This document shows, piece by piece, positions 13,202 through 25,929 of a stretch of 64,000 nucleotides of DNA. Under the pieces are notes generated by a model, which saw nothing but the letters and a program-made list of their open reading frames with translations, did no database searches and was not told where the DNA came from. Source of the stretch: Kitagawia praeruptora. Its lineage: Eukaryota; Streptophyta; Magnoliopsida; Apiales; Apiaceae. Each line of letters begins with the position of its first letter. Positions within the stretch are counted from its first letter, which is position 1. The stretch lies in assembly GCA_037693485.1 (NCBI GenBank), contig CM075350.1:67064001-67128000 (forward strand), read 5' to 3'. The translations under genes and the position numbers were made by a program.

Positions 13202-13740
13202 TTTATAGAGGAAGACATATGATTAGAAGTTCTATTGTAAGTTGAATAAGTATTTATAATGCATATGATTAAAAGTTCTATTGGAAGTAGTAATAGATTT
13301 TTGAATTTATAGGAACCACATATGATTAAAAGTTCTATTGTAAGTATAATAAGTATTTATAATGCATATGATTAAAAGTTCTATTGTAAGTAGAATAAGT
13401 ATTTATAATGCATATGATTAAAAGTTCTATTGGAAGTAGAATACAGTTCGAATTTATAGAAAAAACATATAAATAAAAGTTCTATTAGAAGTAGAAAAAT
13501 GTCATTTAACATATTAGAAATAGAATAGATGTTCGAAGTAATAGAGGAGAAGAGTTCGAATTTATAAGGAAAACATATGATTAGAAGTTCTATTGGAAGT
13601 AGAATAAGTATTAATAACGCATATGATTAAAAGTTATATTGGAAGTAGAATAGGAGTTCGAATTTATAGAGAATAAGAGTTCGAATTTATAGAAAAAACA
13701 TATAAAAATAAAAGTTCTATTAAAAGTAGAATAGGATCGT
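13202..13740. repeat. Minisatellite array, right part
   Basis: Continuation of the 1900-2389 array, beginning with the TTTAT target duplication. It holds more copies of GTTCGAATTTATAGA, CATATGATTAAAAGTTC and TATTGGAAGTAGAATA, ending near 13735. Subunits are more shuffled here (CATATGATT...AAGTTC repeated at shorter spacing, 13210-13430). Confidence 0.75.
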
Positions 13741-13810
13741 AAATCCAATACTATTGTCATAAAAAAAAGTCATCGTATTTAAAAAGAAAAGAATTGACAT
13801 GTTAATATAA

Positions 13811-14300
13811 CTAGTATTCATGCCCGTGCTACGCATACGGGTCTTTTTTTTTAATTTTTACTTTATTAATTAAATAATTAACCATCGACACTCGTTGATT
13901 ATCATAATTACATGTTCATTACAAAACATTTGATATATAGAAATAATGTTATTGAATAAAAAGGGATAATATTACAACCATTACTAATTATTCATTACTA
14001 ATAAAGATCCCCAAAAATCAGCAAAACAAATAATCGAAATATAATTTCTCATAAAAGTCCAATGACGATGGTTGGCGAATTCATTTATATACATAAATAT
14101 ATACATGAACGACCTTATTATTTATTACTCCGTATTAATTAGACATTAACTAAAAACAGTGACTAAATACGATTCTTGAATAGTGAATTAAAATAAAATT
14201 AGCAAATGTATTCAAGTAATCAAATTCTTGATAACGCATAAAATATTCATCATCCAACTATAACAATGACACACATTTTAAAGCAATAGAAAATGTTTGC
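13811..14300 (-). mobile_element. Minus-strand Helitron end, body to the right
   Basis: The plus strand reads ACTAGTATTCATG, then CCCGT...ACGGG (13823-13841). Reversed, this is a GC hairpin, a short spacer and CTAG|T, the Helitron 3' end, so the element extends rightwards. The right limit is a guess: the satellite resumes at about 14320. No coding sequence. Confidence 0.5.
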
Positions 14301-14611
14301 AAGTTATATTTTAAAATATATTTTAATATTCTTTTATCGACATAAAACTCTAAACATTGAGTTTTCGACATCTATCTTCGATTATCTTCATAAATTAATT
14401 AAATTTCATAATTTGAATATGTTTGATTTAATTAGGTTTAAAATGAAATGTGATCCAAGAAGGTGTAGTAAAATATAGTTCTTACAATTTAATAATTCAT
14501 CACTCGATATAAGTCAATGTAGTTATATAGTATAACGTTACTCGACGTCGTCTCGCGGCGCCATCTCGCATTTTGTAATATGAAAATTAATGTATGGTTG
14601 GACTATTAATT

Positions 14612-15136
14612 AGAACTTAACCGAGAGTTATCTCTCTCACTTCTAACCCTAGCCTCCATTAAAGATCTTTGAGGGGGCTTCCATCGGGTTTCACCGGTGG
14701 AAAGCCCTGATTCATTTTTCATTTTCTTTTCTTTTTTCTGTTTATTTTCAATAAAGTTCCCAATTTATTTGGGTTTCGATAATTCCCAATTTATTTGGGT
14801 TGTGTTAGTCTCTCCTTGTGAGAGTTTGGTTTTTTGTTTGGATTGGATTTGGGAGTTTTCCATGGCCGAGGTTATAGATCGGCAAGTTTTTCATGATTTT
14901 GATTCGGAGATGAAGGTTACTATGGAATCGCATATATGGTCGTCGGTCCAGAACAGTTCGATGATAGTTGTTGCAGTAAAAACATGTATATATCAATTAT
15001 TTTCAAATCGCTTGGTTGCCTCTAGGAAGGATTCAACAGCGATCCCCTTAAGCGTCTATTCTTACGATTGTATTTGTAGATGCCGTATGGCTTTTGATTA
15101 ATGAATTGATTTCTTTTTGTTTCAAAAAAAAACATT
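14612..15136 (+). mobile_element. Short LINE-like retroposed insert with A-tail
   Basis: This insert splits a satellite copy. It starts with a pyrimidine-rich leader (CTCTCTCACTTCTAACCCTA) and holds a short frame, MAEVIDRQVFHDFDSEMK, from 14862. It ends GATTAATGAATTGATTTC...TTTCAAAAAAAAA, the usual look of a plant L1 3' end. The body seems to be a 5' leader joined to a 3' tail with the coding middle missing, so it is probably non-autonomous. A clean target duplication was not found, so both boundaries are approximate. The satellite sequence resumes at about 15145 (TTTTAATTATTGAGCAATAA). Confidence 0.5.
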
Positions 15137-15825
15137 GTAGGCGAAAATTTTTAATTATTGAGCAATAAATAATATGAGACTTAAAAATTACCCGATAATA
15201 TTTTTTTATCGACATTAAACTCCAAACAATGAGTTTTCGACATCTATCTTCAATCACTTTCATTAAATTTATTAAGTATTATAATTTGTGTTTGTTTGAT
15301 TTTATTAATTAGGTTTTAAATGAAATGTGATCGAGGAAAGTGTAGTAAAATGAAATTCTTACAATTTCATTATTCCTCACTCAATATAAGTCAATGTAGT
15401 TATATAGTTGCTCGACGTCGTCTCGCGGGGTCGTCTCGCATTTTAAAATATGAAATTTAAAATTATAGTCGGACTAAAATGAATTATATATAATTAATTT
15501 AAATTTAAAATCCGATCATTTCGTGTATCGATATAAAACTCTTCAATCATCTTCATTAATTTTATTAAATATAAAATTTTTATTTGTTTTATTTAATTCA
15601 TTAAATTTTAATTGAAATGTCAACCAATAAGGTGTAGTAAAAATACAATTCTTACGGTTTGAATAATTATTCACTCAATTATATCCTTATATATAATAAT
15701 CATAAGAGGGATCTTATACATAACTTTGGTCATTGTACTACCAAATTAATCTCAATCGTCAAATATAATTTTTAAAAAAATAAACGATCAAAATTATATC
15801 ATATTAAAAATAAAATTATAATGTA

Positions 15826-15915
15826 TTACTAAAAAAGGCTTATATATAATAAGCATAAGAGAAATTGATATTACTAAAAAAAGGCTTATATATAATAAGC
15901 ATAAGAGAAATTATA
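15826..15915. repeat. Internal tandem duplication in the Helitron
   Basis: GGCTTATATATAATAAGCAT AAGAGAAATT occurs twice about 50 bp apart, and both copies echo the element's own 5' end (CTTATATATAATAATCATAAGAG). Confidence 0.7.
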
Positions 15916-16894
15916 TCCGTAATTTTGGTCAATGTACTACCAAATTAATCTTAATCATCGAATCTAATTTTTTAAAAAGTAGATGATCAAGAAAAGAAAA
16001 TTATAATCTAAAATGGATATTATTAAAAAAGTTTGTATTAACATTGAATTTTAAAAAGAAAATTATACTATGAAAAGGATATAATTAAAAAGGATACCAT
16101 TGGAATTTTATTTATTTATTTATTAATTTTAAAAAAAATCATATTTACTATTTGGGCTCTATATCAAGATCTAGAAATCAGATTTTGATGATTTTACAGC
16201 CCACGCGAATGTCAAAAAATTATCTTTAATTTAGTGATGTTTTAACAATTATTATCGAATTGGAAACACTCAAAATCTCAATAGAAAATATTATTAAGAA
16301 TTTTACATTAATCCTGTTCAGGGTAGAATACCTACATCAATAATCCTATTCAATGTAGAAAATCAAATTATATATGATTTAAATCATTAACATACACTTT
16401 TTCGTTTTTCAGTATAAATACACTTTTTAGTTTACATGTTGAAAAGTAAAATATTTTTTTTTCTAGATCGAACATTTTTCATCTATATATTTTATGATCT
16501 AACAGTTCTTATATATTTCGTCGTACTAAATACCAGATTACTAACTACCAAAATTTTGGACAAAATCACTTTTACACTTATTATTAAAACTGTAATTTGT
16601 TGTTAGTATAACTATCTTCAAATAATAAGAAGGGTATTTAGATAATCAAAACGAAATATAAGTAAATTCCATAAATCAAATAGAATTTTCAACTATGAAA
16701 ATTGTCAATTTCTTCTCTTTTTTGTTTTTGTGTAGTTTTAATTGTAAAATAATTGTTAAACCATCACTAAATTAAAGATTATTTTGTTAATTTCAAGCGG
16801 ACTGTACAATTCAAGATATAACATAATCATTAAATTGAATGTGTAAAAACTTATATATAAATTTTTTAACAACAATTTGATATGTAAATTAGTA

Positions 16895-17143
16895 CTCCCT
16901 CCGTCCCTTTTGATTCTTAACATTTCACTTTTTCAAAACTTTCTGGCACGCATTTTAAGGTGCATTTTAAGGATAGTTAAATAACTTTTTTTTAAAATTT
17001 TCTTTTTCTGTATAAAAATTCAAACATTAAATTTTTATACAGAAAAAGAAAATTTTAAAAAAAAATTATTTAACTATCCTTCAAATGCGTGCCAGAAAGT
17101 TTTGAAAAAGTGAAATGTTAAGAATCAAAAGGGACGGAGGGAG
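16895..17143. mobile_element. Stowaway MITE, near-perfect palindrome
   Basis: A 249-bp element whose halves are almost exact reverse complements: CTCCCTCCGTCCCTTTTGAT at the left and its complement at the right, with TA on both sides (16893-16894, 17144-17145). The fold centre is near 17030. This is the classic terminal sequence of Tc1/mariner-type Stowaway MITEs. It is nested in the Helitron 15684-17221. The whole element would fold into one long hairpin if transcribed. Confidence 0.93.
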
Positions 17144-17536
17144 TAACATATAGATATTTAAAAATTAATATAATTATAGATTTTAAAAAAGGAGCCGTGC
17201 GTTGCACGGGTTATAAGCTAGTATAAGTTAATATTATTATGTACTATAACGTTATTCGACGTCGCCATGAAAAATGGTTATTATCTTAAAAGAAAATTAT
17301 TTCACGATAAATTAAATTATTCAAAAATAAATTTATAGAAAATAAATTGAGTACTTCTCCCAAGTATAAATAGTAAACGGTGCAACAATTATACATTCTT
17401 TATATAATGATCTTCATATAATTTATTATATAAGGATTAATATAATTTGATTGTTCTAAAATGGAATGAGTTCTGATTGAGTCTAAGATAATTCATGATT
17501 TTTTGTTAGGTTAATTGCATGTTAAGGTAGACTCAT

Positions 17537-17656
<120 letters not shown>

Positions 17657-17659
17657 TAT

Positions 17660-18480
17660 TATTGTTATTATTATTATAAGAAAATGATGACTATTTGAAA
17701 AATGGTAATGAAATGACGTTGACATAGCCCTGTTTGATCATATATTGATTGTTAGACAAAGGTTTCCGTGTCAAATCTCAACGCCAATACTATTTTCAAG
17801 TTGTATTTTTTTTCTTTTGAACTCAAGTATAAAATTTATTTAAGTGATCTTCATAAAATTTATTCGGTATAATATTTGCCTAATGTGTGTGTGATTTATT
17901 TAATTAAATTTTGAATGAATTAGGATTCATTAAATCATAGTAATTGCAAATTTATAATTCGGCACTTTAAATGACTTTTTATAATTATATAGTAGAACGT
18001 TATTTAATATTATCTACATTGATCTCGAGAAATTATTATTGTCAAATTAAATTAGAAAATAATTTGATTTTTCTTTATAAATAAGTTTCAAAGAAAATTA
18101 TTCAATCAAATTTTTTATCAAGCATAAATATTAATCTGCACGTCAATCCCATAAAATCCTAATTAAACTTATTTAATATAGAAATCTTTTATAAGTGATT
18201 TAATTACTTAAATGTTTATCAAGATTTATTACTATTTTATAAAAGACATATAAATCTAACTATTTAAAAAAAATACTTAAATTTTCATAATTTTATAACT
18301 TTTCATTAATTACTATGCCTTTGTGTAAGCCTTTGGTCAAAGCCTCAAAGGTGACTCGACTCATCACTATATTTCATTTTACTAATTTTATTATTAAAAA
18401 TTATCATCATTATTACTGGATAAAAATAAAATTATGAAGAAATTGATATATTCCAAAATAAGTTTTAAAAAAAATAATTT
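17660..18480. other. AT-rich DNA with eroded satellite copies
   Basis: No gene. Words such as TGATCTTCATAAAATTTATT and ATATAGTAGAACGTTATT show that old satellite copies continue here without the GC-rich core. Confidence 0.4.
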
Positions 18481-18600
18481 GATCATATTTTTTATCTAGC
18501 ATAAAACACTAACGTACACTAATCCTCTGCATTTGAATGAATATTATGGAGTAGTAAAATTTTACTCGTCTCGCGGGCGATCTCGCATTTGAATGAATAT

Positions 18601-19120
18601 AAAGAATATTATAATTAAATAATTAAAAAAATTAAAATATTAATTTTTGGGATGGGAATTTTTAAAATTTTAATCATTTTCATAATTATTATAATTATTG
18701 CTGTAAATTAAAGAATATTTTTTAATTGGTTGAGGTAATGTATTTAATTGGTTAAATTTTTAAAATGATAAACAATTATGTGAATTATTTTAAAAAGGCA
18801 AAGTGTAAATTACACAAAATAGTAGCATTACTAAATGATATTATGATTTTTTTTTAATATTACAATTAAATCTTTTTCTAGGATGACCTCATCTTATATC
18901 CTATCGGTACAATAAGCGTAATCTCTCATTTGAAAGTAACTTAAATCTTTTTTCTTTATGCTTTGAATTAAACTGTGCTTTACAGAGTCGCAAAACAACA
19001 AAAGCACAACAAAAATCGTAAGCCTCTTCTTCAACTGCAGAAGAGAAATATATCTTATACAAATAGCTGCCTAGAAAGCAAGTGATGACACAGTCGAAAC
19101 ATAAATGCAGGATGTCAACT
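18601..19120. other. AT-rich spacer, nothing recognised
   Basis: No open frame, terminal repeat or RNA gene seen. Confidence 0.4.
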
Positions 19121-19128
19121 ACAACTTC

Positions 19129-19650
19129 CTAGTGTAAAAGATACGAAATTGATTTCAGCTTCTCAATTGTCTTCGCCTCATCACCATTCACGATGCCTGA
19201 ATCTGTCATCTTTGAGTAGTATGGCTCAGTTATCCTTCTTGGCACCAAACCTTTCTCCTCTGCAATTCTAAAATTTAACTGGCTAGCATACCTCATGAGT
19301 GTTGTTATGTGAATATGCCTCATTTAATCTCACATGTTACTTTCCTAAAGTCATTGGCACAATCTTGTAAAAAACCACTTCTTGGGGATCACTCTTGTAT
19401 CTGAATAACATTTCGCAACAACCATTCCTGAGTTTCCATAAGTTGATTTTTCTGCATTTGCTTCTAATGAAGGAAGTGCTGAGAAACAATGTCTGAGAGG
19501 TCCTTGGGACTGGAGCCAATAATGGTTGCGACAATAAAAATTAAGGTCAATGACAACTGAGCCTACACGTCTTTCTTGATGTATCAAGGACAACAACAAC
19601 AATTTTCTCGATGTCGAGGACAATAACAATTGAGCTAACTGCAAAACAAA
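19129..19650 (-). pseudogene. Gene fragments, unidentified, minus strand
   Basis: Two stretches have protein-like composition in an otherwise AT-rich setting. One (19323-19129) reads NFRIAEEKGLVPRRITE, then KMTDSGIVNGDEAKTIEKL, and ends at a stop. The other (about 19450-19337) reads CCEMLFRYKSDPQEVVFYKI in one frame and ends shortly after. They are in different frames and separated by stops, so they are exons or broken exons, not one open gene. I do not recognise the family. They end about 230 bp from a minus-strand Helitron terminus at 19882. Confidence 0.4.
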
Positions 19651-19739
19651 TTACTTTAGATACTTTGATAGAGGTCAAAATTTATAGCACACTAATAACT
19701 GGGTATCTACATAGTAAACACAAACATGTTCCCTCGGAA

Positions 19740-19852
19740 ATCATCTTGAAACTACCAGGTGTCACTGTGTAACCGTTTCCCTCCATCCATTGTTTCCACA
19801 ATTTCCCTCTCTGCCTCGTATCCATTCTTAACCATTTCAAAAAAGTTGGGTT
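19740..19852 (-). pseudogene. Exon-like fragment, unidentified
   Basis: An open minus-strand stretch of nearly 40 codons reads KWLRMDTRQRGKLWKQWM then GNGYTVTPGSFKMISEG. Richness in Trp, Arg and Gly in AT-rich DNA suggests real coding origin. Family not recognised. It lies just left of the Helitron end at 19882 and may belong with the fragments at 19129-19650. Confidence 0.4.
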
Positions 19853-19881
19853 CTCAATGGTATGCGAGCGTCACAGTTGTA

Positions 19882-20520
19882 CTGGGTATTATGCCCGCGC
19901 TACGCGCGCTCTAAAAAATTTATTTTTTTAAGATTATTTTAAATTTAAAATATAATAAAAATGTTATATTAATTTTATTAGTAACAAACATTGATTTTTA
20001 TTTATAACATGTGATAATTGTGTGTATAAATTTATGTGTTTTTTACAATAAATTTGACAATAAATTTTAGTAGTAATACATCATAAAAACATAGATATTT
20101 ATGAGTTGACATTCTATTAGTTGAAGTATGACTTGTGTATATAAGTTTTTGTGGTTTTTGACGATAAAGGTGATGATATTTAAATTAAATAATTTTGTGA
20201 GAATTGTCAACGGAGTTATATTTATATTATAGGAAAAGAAATTAAAAAAATTATGATTTTAACTGTAAATCTCATTTTCTAAATTTGATTTGCTCATTAA
20301 TATTAATTAAAATTTCGATATGGTAACTTAACTTCATAAATATTATTTTTATTAAATTTCTTCAAAAGACAAACTACAATAACTTTATTTACGATCACAT
20401 TTTAAATATTATTAATTTTCACAATTTTAATAAATTTTAAAATTTATTAAATTTCATATTTTAAAACATTTATTTAATTTTAATAAATTTATTGAATTTT
20501 TTGGTGTCAAATTTTAAAAG
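19882..20520 (-). mobile_element. Minus-strand Helitron end, body to the right
   Basis: The plus strand ACTGGGTATTATGCCCGCGCTACGCGCGC is, reversed, a GC hairpin (GCGCG..CGCGC) followed by ATAATACCCAG|T. The last four bases are CCAG, not the canonical CTAG, so the end is decayed. Its extent is open. Either it is short and stops near 20520 where satellite copies resume, or it is large and reaches a candidate 5' end at 30133 (reversed TCTATATATCTTAATTCC), which would enclose the gene-fragment cluster. Confidence 0.45.
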
Positions 20521-20999
20521 AATATATTATTTTCATTAATCATAATATTGATCTCATCCAATTTATAGAAATAATGTATAAAAAAATTGAGTTAAAGATT
20601 TCTAGGCATCGTAGTGAGTTTCTCGGCAGTGAGTTAAAGGTTTCTTGGCATCGCCTAACGGCGATGCCTCGCGGTTTAAACACAATAAAATTATAAAAAA
20701 AACAACCTAAAAAAGAATTAAGTAATAAACACAAAGTTTCAAGTTTAATTATTTTATAATTGAGAAAAAGAATTCTGAGATTGATCTCAGGGAACTTTTC
20801 CTGAGATACTTAAAAAAAAATAAACTTTAAAATTTGATTGGGCCCGCAGGGCTAATTAAAAATTTCTGATTTTAAAAAATGCCCACCCATATTTGCATAT
20901 AAATCTCATGTATCTCAGGGAACTACATGAGATACATTTCAGGTTTAAGATTACAAAGCATTTCATTGACACCCATCTTATCATGCGTATGCTAACTTC

Positions 21000-21546
21000 C
21001 ATGGGCGGTCCTGACCCAGTGCAGGCCGTGCAGCCGCACTGGGCCCAGTGATCCCCGAGGGCCCAAATTTATTTTCCCCTAACGTATATATATGACAGTG
21101 TGCAACAGATGTGCATTCTTTGGGCCTTCATACCTCAACTTTGTTTATTATTAGTTCTCTTACCATCAAATGTTTTTTTTTTGCAAAACTTTGGTCCTTT
21201 GATTGCTGGTATAAACAAAACTCTGCTCATTACCCATTTCTATTTCTATTTACCAACTAAAGTAAATGAACTATTAATGTTTTCTTTTAACGATAAATTT
21301 ACATTATTTTTCTTGTTATAAGTTGGAATTGAGGCTTTTGAGTTTTTTTTTTTGATTTTGTAGCACAACAAATAATGTCAAAAAGAAAATTACAAACCAC
21401 TCGTACATGAAATTAGCTTTGTGTATTTTTAAGTTAAAAATTGTTGTCTTTCTAATTAATTTTTAGTCAGTTTTTTTTAACAACTTCAAAAGGGGCCCAA
21501 AATATTTTTTTTGCACTAGGCCCAAAAATTCTCAGGACCGGCCCTG
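21000..21546. mobile_element. hAT-type MITE, 547 bp
   Basis: Imperfect terminal inverted repeats, CATGGGCGGTCCTGA at the left and TCAGGACCGGCCCTG at the right, with GGGCCCAAA-type subterminal blocks on both sides. The 8-bp target duplication CTAACTTC is exact (20992-20999 and 21547-21554), which is the hAT superfamily size. The 73-codon frame at 21100-21321 has no transposase features. Confidence 0.88.
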
Positions 21547-21554
21547 CTAACTTC

Positions 21555-22070
21555 CACAATAAAATCATGCATATCACCCATTTTGTGAGCACCACCCATT
21601 TTGTGAGCACCACTGCATACTCTCCACATAAATGCCTGAATCTTCACTTCCATGAAAATGAGTCTGACTAAAGTCAATTTTCAAGTTAAATCACTTCCAA
21701 TACTCCATTTAAAGTAAAATTTGAATAAAACTTCATTTTTGATGTCCAAGTCCAAGAGACCAAGATCTTCTCAATGAATAAAAAGAATTATAACACCCAC
21801 AATCCTTAAAAGCCAATACAAAGAGTTATAATGTCCAGCAAAACTATGAAATACTCATGGCCTGCCAAATAATATGTAAAACAAAGCTAATAACAGAAAA
21901 TTTTTGGTATATTTATTAATGATGCTTAATGCTTAAAAGATAGAAAAATTTAGTTGCTACTTAGTGTTATTTTTTGTGATCAACCACATACCAATTAAAT
22001 TAAACCACATAGCTACCAAATATTAATCTAATTTTATTAAAAATTTAATTTATTAAATTCTAAATATTTA
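21555..22070. other. AT-rich DNA, nothing recognised
   Basis: Contains the short direct repeat CCCATTTTGTGAGCACCAC (twice near 21580-21612). No gene seen. Confidence 0.4.
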
Positions 22071-23930
22071 TTATTTTTATTGGTCACAATATTCATCTCA
22101 TCCAATATATATTCATATGTTTAATCATAATAAATTAATAATTATTTTTATTGTCGAGCATGGTAACGATTATTTTTTTAATATTTAACTTATAATTTTG
22201 TAATATATAAAAACATTGTATAAAAGGTTTCTCGGCATTGCCTTACGGCGACGCCTCGCAATTTATACACAACAATATTAAAAAATTCAAACAAAACAAA
22301 GAATAAAATAACTAAAAATGAAGTTTAATTTTAAGAGAAAACTGGGCCTATTGTCTTCAGGTATCTCTCCTAAGGTTATAATAGATTTGTATTTATAACG
22401 TCAAACTAAAAATGAATTATGAATAATTTCAATTATTGAAATATAAATTTAAGAAAATAAATTATTCGATCATATTCCTTTATCGAGATAAAATTTTAAA
22501 TAATGAGTATTCAACGTCTATCTACAATCATCTTCATTAAATTTATTAAATATAAAAGTTTGTGTATGTCTGATTTAATTAATTAAATTTTAAATGAAAT
22601 ATAATCCAATAAGGTGTGGTAAAAATATAATTCTTACAACATGATAATTATTCACTCAATATAATGTAGTTAATTAATAAAACGTTATATAACATCTCTT
22701 CTCATAGATGTGAGAACTCACAATCATGAAAATTGAAAAAAGAATCGAAGAATATGGAGGTAACTACCCCGGATTGGCAAACATCTCCTCAGTTTGAGTT
22801 CTCTCAAATTTTCAATACATTGCTTTGAAAAAAAGTAGAATCTTGATGAGAAATGGATACATGATATATCAGATAAAACAGTGGTGATGCGCCATGTAGT
22901 AAAATATAATTATTACAATTTAAAAATTATTCACTCAATAAAGTCAATATTGTTATATAGTATAATGTTACTCAACGTTGCCTCACGGCGCCATCTCGCT
23001 TTTTATAATATGAAAATTATTATTGTTATTGGACTAAAAATAATTATGAATAATTTCAATTTTGGAGCAATGAATATATGAAAAAAAATATCCGATCATA
23101 TTCCTTTATCGGCATAAAACTCTAATTGATGAGTTTTCGATATCTATCTTGAATCATCTTCATTAAATATAATAAATATTATTATTTTTGTTTGTTTGAT
23201 TTAATTAATTATATTTTAAATGAAATGCGATCCAAGAAGGTGTAGTAAAATGTAATTCTTACAATTTGATATTTGCTCAATCAATATAAGTCTATGTAGT
23301 TATATTGTATAACGTTATTCGACGTCGACTCACGACGCCGTCTCGCATTTTGTAATATGAAAATTAAAATCACGGACAAAAAATGAAATATGAATAATTT
23401 TAATTATTAAGTTAATAATTTATGAAAGAAAAAAAATCCAATCATATTCTTTTATCGATATAAAATTCTAATTTTTGAGTATTCTTGATCTATCTTCAAT
23501 CATCTTCATTAAACTTATTAAATATAAAATATTTGTGTACATGTGATTTAATTCATTAAGTATTTAATAAAATGTGATCCAATAAGGTGTAGTAAAAATA
23601 TATTTTTACAATTTGATAATTTTATCACTCCATATAAATCAATATAGTTATATAGTATAAGGTACTCGACATCGTCTCACGACACCGTTTCGCATTTTGT
23701 AAAAAAAATTTAAAGAAAATTTATATCATGAATATATTAAATTATTGAGTAATAAGTTTGTAAAAAATAATTTGATAACTTTGACATAGTATAAATAATA
23801 AATGGATTCTACATTAGTTTTATAAAAATCTTGATAAAACTTATTACACGTTAATTTTTGTGTACTTGCTATAATTATTTTCACACGTTAATTTTTGTGT
23901 ACTTGCTATAATTATTTTCAGGTGTCTTCT

Positions 23931-25800
23931 TCGAGTAACCCTTCAAATTATTTATGTTCATAATAATATTTATCCAAATAAATTAGTTAATTTTAATTAA
24001 CAATCTCTTGCAACACAATTTATGAAAAAAGATAGTTAACTAAAAAAATTACAGAAAGACGCAAAATAAGATTACATATTTGTAATAATTAATATATTTG
24101 TACCTAACATTTCCGTCAATCCTCTTACCCAAAAGCTCAAAGTTTAACAAAACATCAAGGTTAAACAAAACAGATTCAAACTCAGGTACACATGAAATAC
24201 TAACCTGTTACAAATCTCATAATTTTCTTGGTTAACTTGATAGAAATGATACATGAAAGATAGACAATCAAAACTAATCTATTTGTTATGATAAGATTAA
24301 AAGACGTAAATATTATCTACATGTAAACTAAACTTTATGAGAAGTAGCAACCTTATTGACTCAATGTGTTTCTTTGGACTCAATATTTATATATAATATT
24401 ATTAATTTATAAAGCAATATGCCACCACACAAAATTTAGTCATTTTTAAAGAGTAAAGTAAATAAAATTTAATATTTATAAAATTAGTCTTTATTATTTT
24501 ACAAAGAATATTATGATTATATTTCTAAATCACATCATTTAATAACTTTTTATAAAAATAAAAAATTTATAACATAATTGTTTCTTCATAAATATAAATT
24601 CCCACAAATTTAGACTTTTTTGCTCGATCAAAATAACATACACTATATCGAATATTGGATTCAAATTAAATATGATTTTCATATATTTCAGAATTTTGTA
24701 AAGGGGTTCTTTCAAAATATATAAAAGTAAAAACATTTTTTTTAAAAAATACTAATTTTTAGAAAAAAAATTCAAAAATATCGTTTGCAAGCAACCTGCG
24801 ACTTACATCAACCAAAATTTAACTTTAAAAGATAGAATTAGTAACTAAAACCTTTGATTAATAAATTTAATAATATTCAATTAAATGCAACTTCAAATGC
24901 AAGCAAAAGTAACCTTAAATGTAATTAACTTCAATCATCATTTAGAAAAACGTAAAAATAAGTTATTTTTAGTTGCTAAACATATTTTTGCAGATATTTC
25001 CGAAGATAGTAAAATTTCAAAAAAAAAACTTAGAAAAAATAATATTTTTGGTAGATACTCTTTTATAAATTACATCTTCTAGTAAATAAAATATTTTTTC
25101 TAATAACATATTATTTTATAATTTATATATCTACGGATAATTTGTATATTACTAATCGTAGATAACTGCTTTTATATGCTATCATTTAGTATTTACTATA
25201 GACATAAAAATAAATGTACAACAAAATAAAAAATTCTAATAAAAAAATTCTAATACTAACATATTTCTACTAAAACATCCCCATGGCTATAAAAACAAAC
25301 TTTTATGCAACTGGATGCCAATACTATTAACATATAAAACTAAAAATATTTCATATAGTCATATTTTCGAGACAACATCTCAGCTCAACTATATTGATAA
25401 AAAAAACATAAATTTTAACATATAAAACTAAAAATATTTCATATAGTCATATTTTCGAGACAACATCTCAACTCAACTATATTGATAAAAAACAAAATTT
25501 TACACAGATGTGTATTGAAAATAATACGTGTTTATGTATGTGTTATATTTGTTTATTTTTATAATTAAAGTACATTAACCATTTGTTTTAAAATATGTTT
25601 TATTTTTCAAACTTAAGTAATAAAACTATTTTGCACCCTTTCTATAGGTCCACATTTTGGCCATTCCAAACCCTTTCTTGGAATTGTAATCTAGATGAAT
25701 ATCATCAAATGGAAAGTAATGTTCTATACAAAGACAAACGCAGAGAAACAGCACCATTACAGAACAAAAGGACCTGCTTTAAAACTTTAAACAACAGTTG
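23931..25800. other. AT-rich DNA with one tandem duplication
   Basis: No gene. At 25328-25495 a segment of about 88 bp (ACATATAAAACTAAAAATAT...CAACTATATTGATAAAAAA) is duplicated in tandem with one clear change (CAGCTC/CAACTC). The frames at 24539-25082 have no coding character. Confidence 0.5.
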
Positions 25801-25929
25801 CAGAGAGAGACCCAGACCCTAAATAACTTTAAGAACTAACAAAAGACATCCAAAAAACAAAAAAGGCAATAACAAAACAGACACCCCTAGCTAAGACAAA
25901 GATCAAGCACTGAAGATTAAATTGTTGAA

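Larger units (their letters stand above)
15684..17221 (+). mobile_element. Non-autonomous Helitron, 1.54 kb
   Basis: The 5' end is A|TCCTTATATATAATAATC. The 3' end is the perfect hairpin CCGTGC-GTT-GCACGG (17195-17209), then TTATAAG and CTAG (17218-17221)|T. Removing it joins ...TTCACTCAATTA to TATAAGTTAATATTA, which restores the satellite phrase ACTCAATATAAGTCAATG, an independent check on both boundaries. Inside, the sequence just after the 5' end is partly repeated at 15836-15950. No Rep/helicase. Confidence 0.85.
20530..23930. repeat. Diverged ~346-bp satellite, right block
   Basis: Same unit as at 14.3-18.6 kb. GC-rich cores lie at about 20635, 22231, 22971, 23319 and 23664; the last three are spaced 348 and 345 bp apart, giving the period. 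Cores read like CTCGGCATTGCCTTACGGCG or TTCGACGTCGACTCACGACG. A hAT MITE (21000-21546) interrupts the block. At 23847-23932 a 37-bp piece (ACACGTTAATTTTTGTGTAC...) is directly duplicated. Confidence 0.75.

Noticed and set aside
13795..13815. CTAGT at 13811 as the 3' end of the Helitron beginning at 1766
   Set aside because: No GC hairpin lies upstream on the plus strand; the hairpin is on the right side, so the end belongs to a minus-strand element.
14697..15101. 134-codon frame as a host gene
   Set aside because: It starts on a non-ATG-like leader inside a short A-tailed insert that splits a satellite copy; more likely a retroposed fragment.
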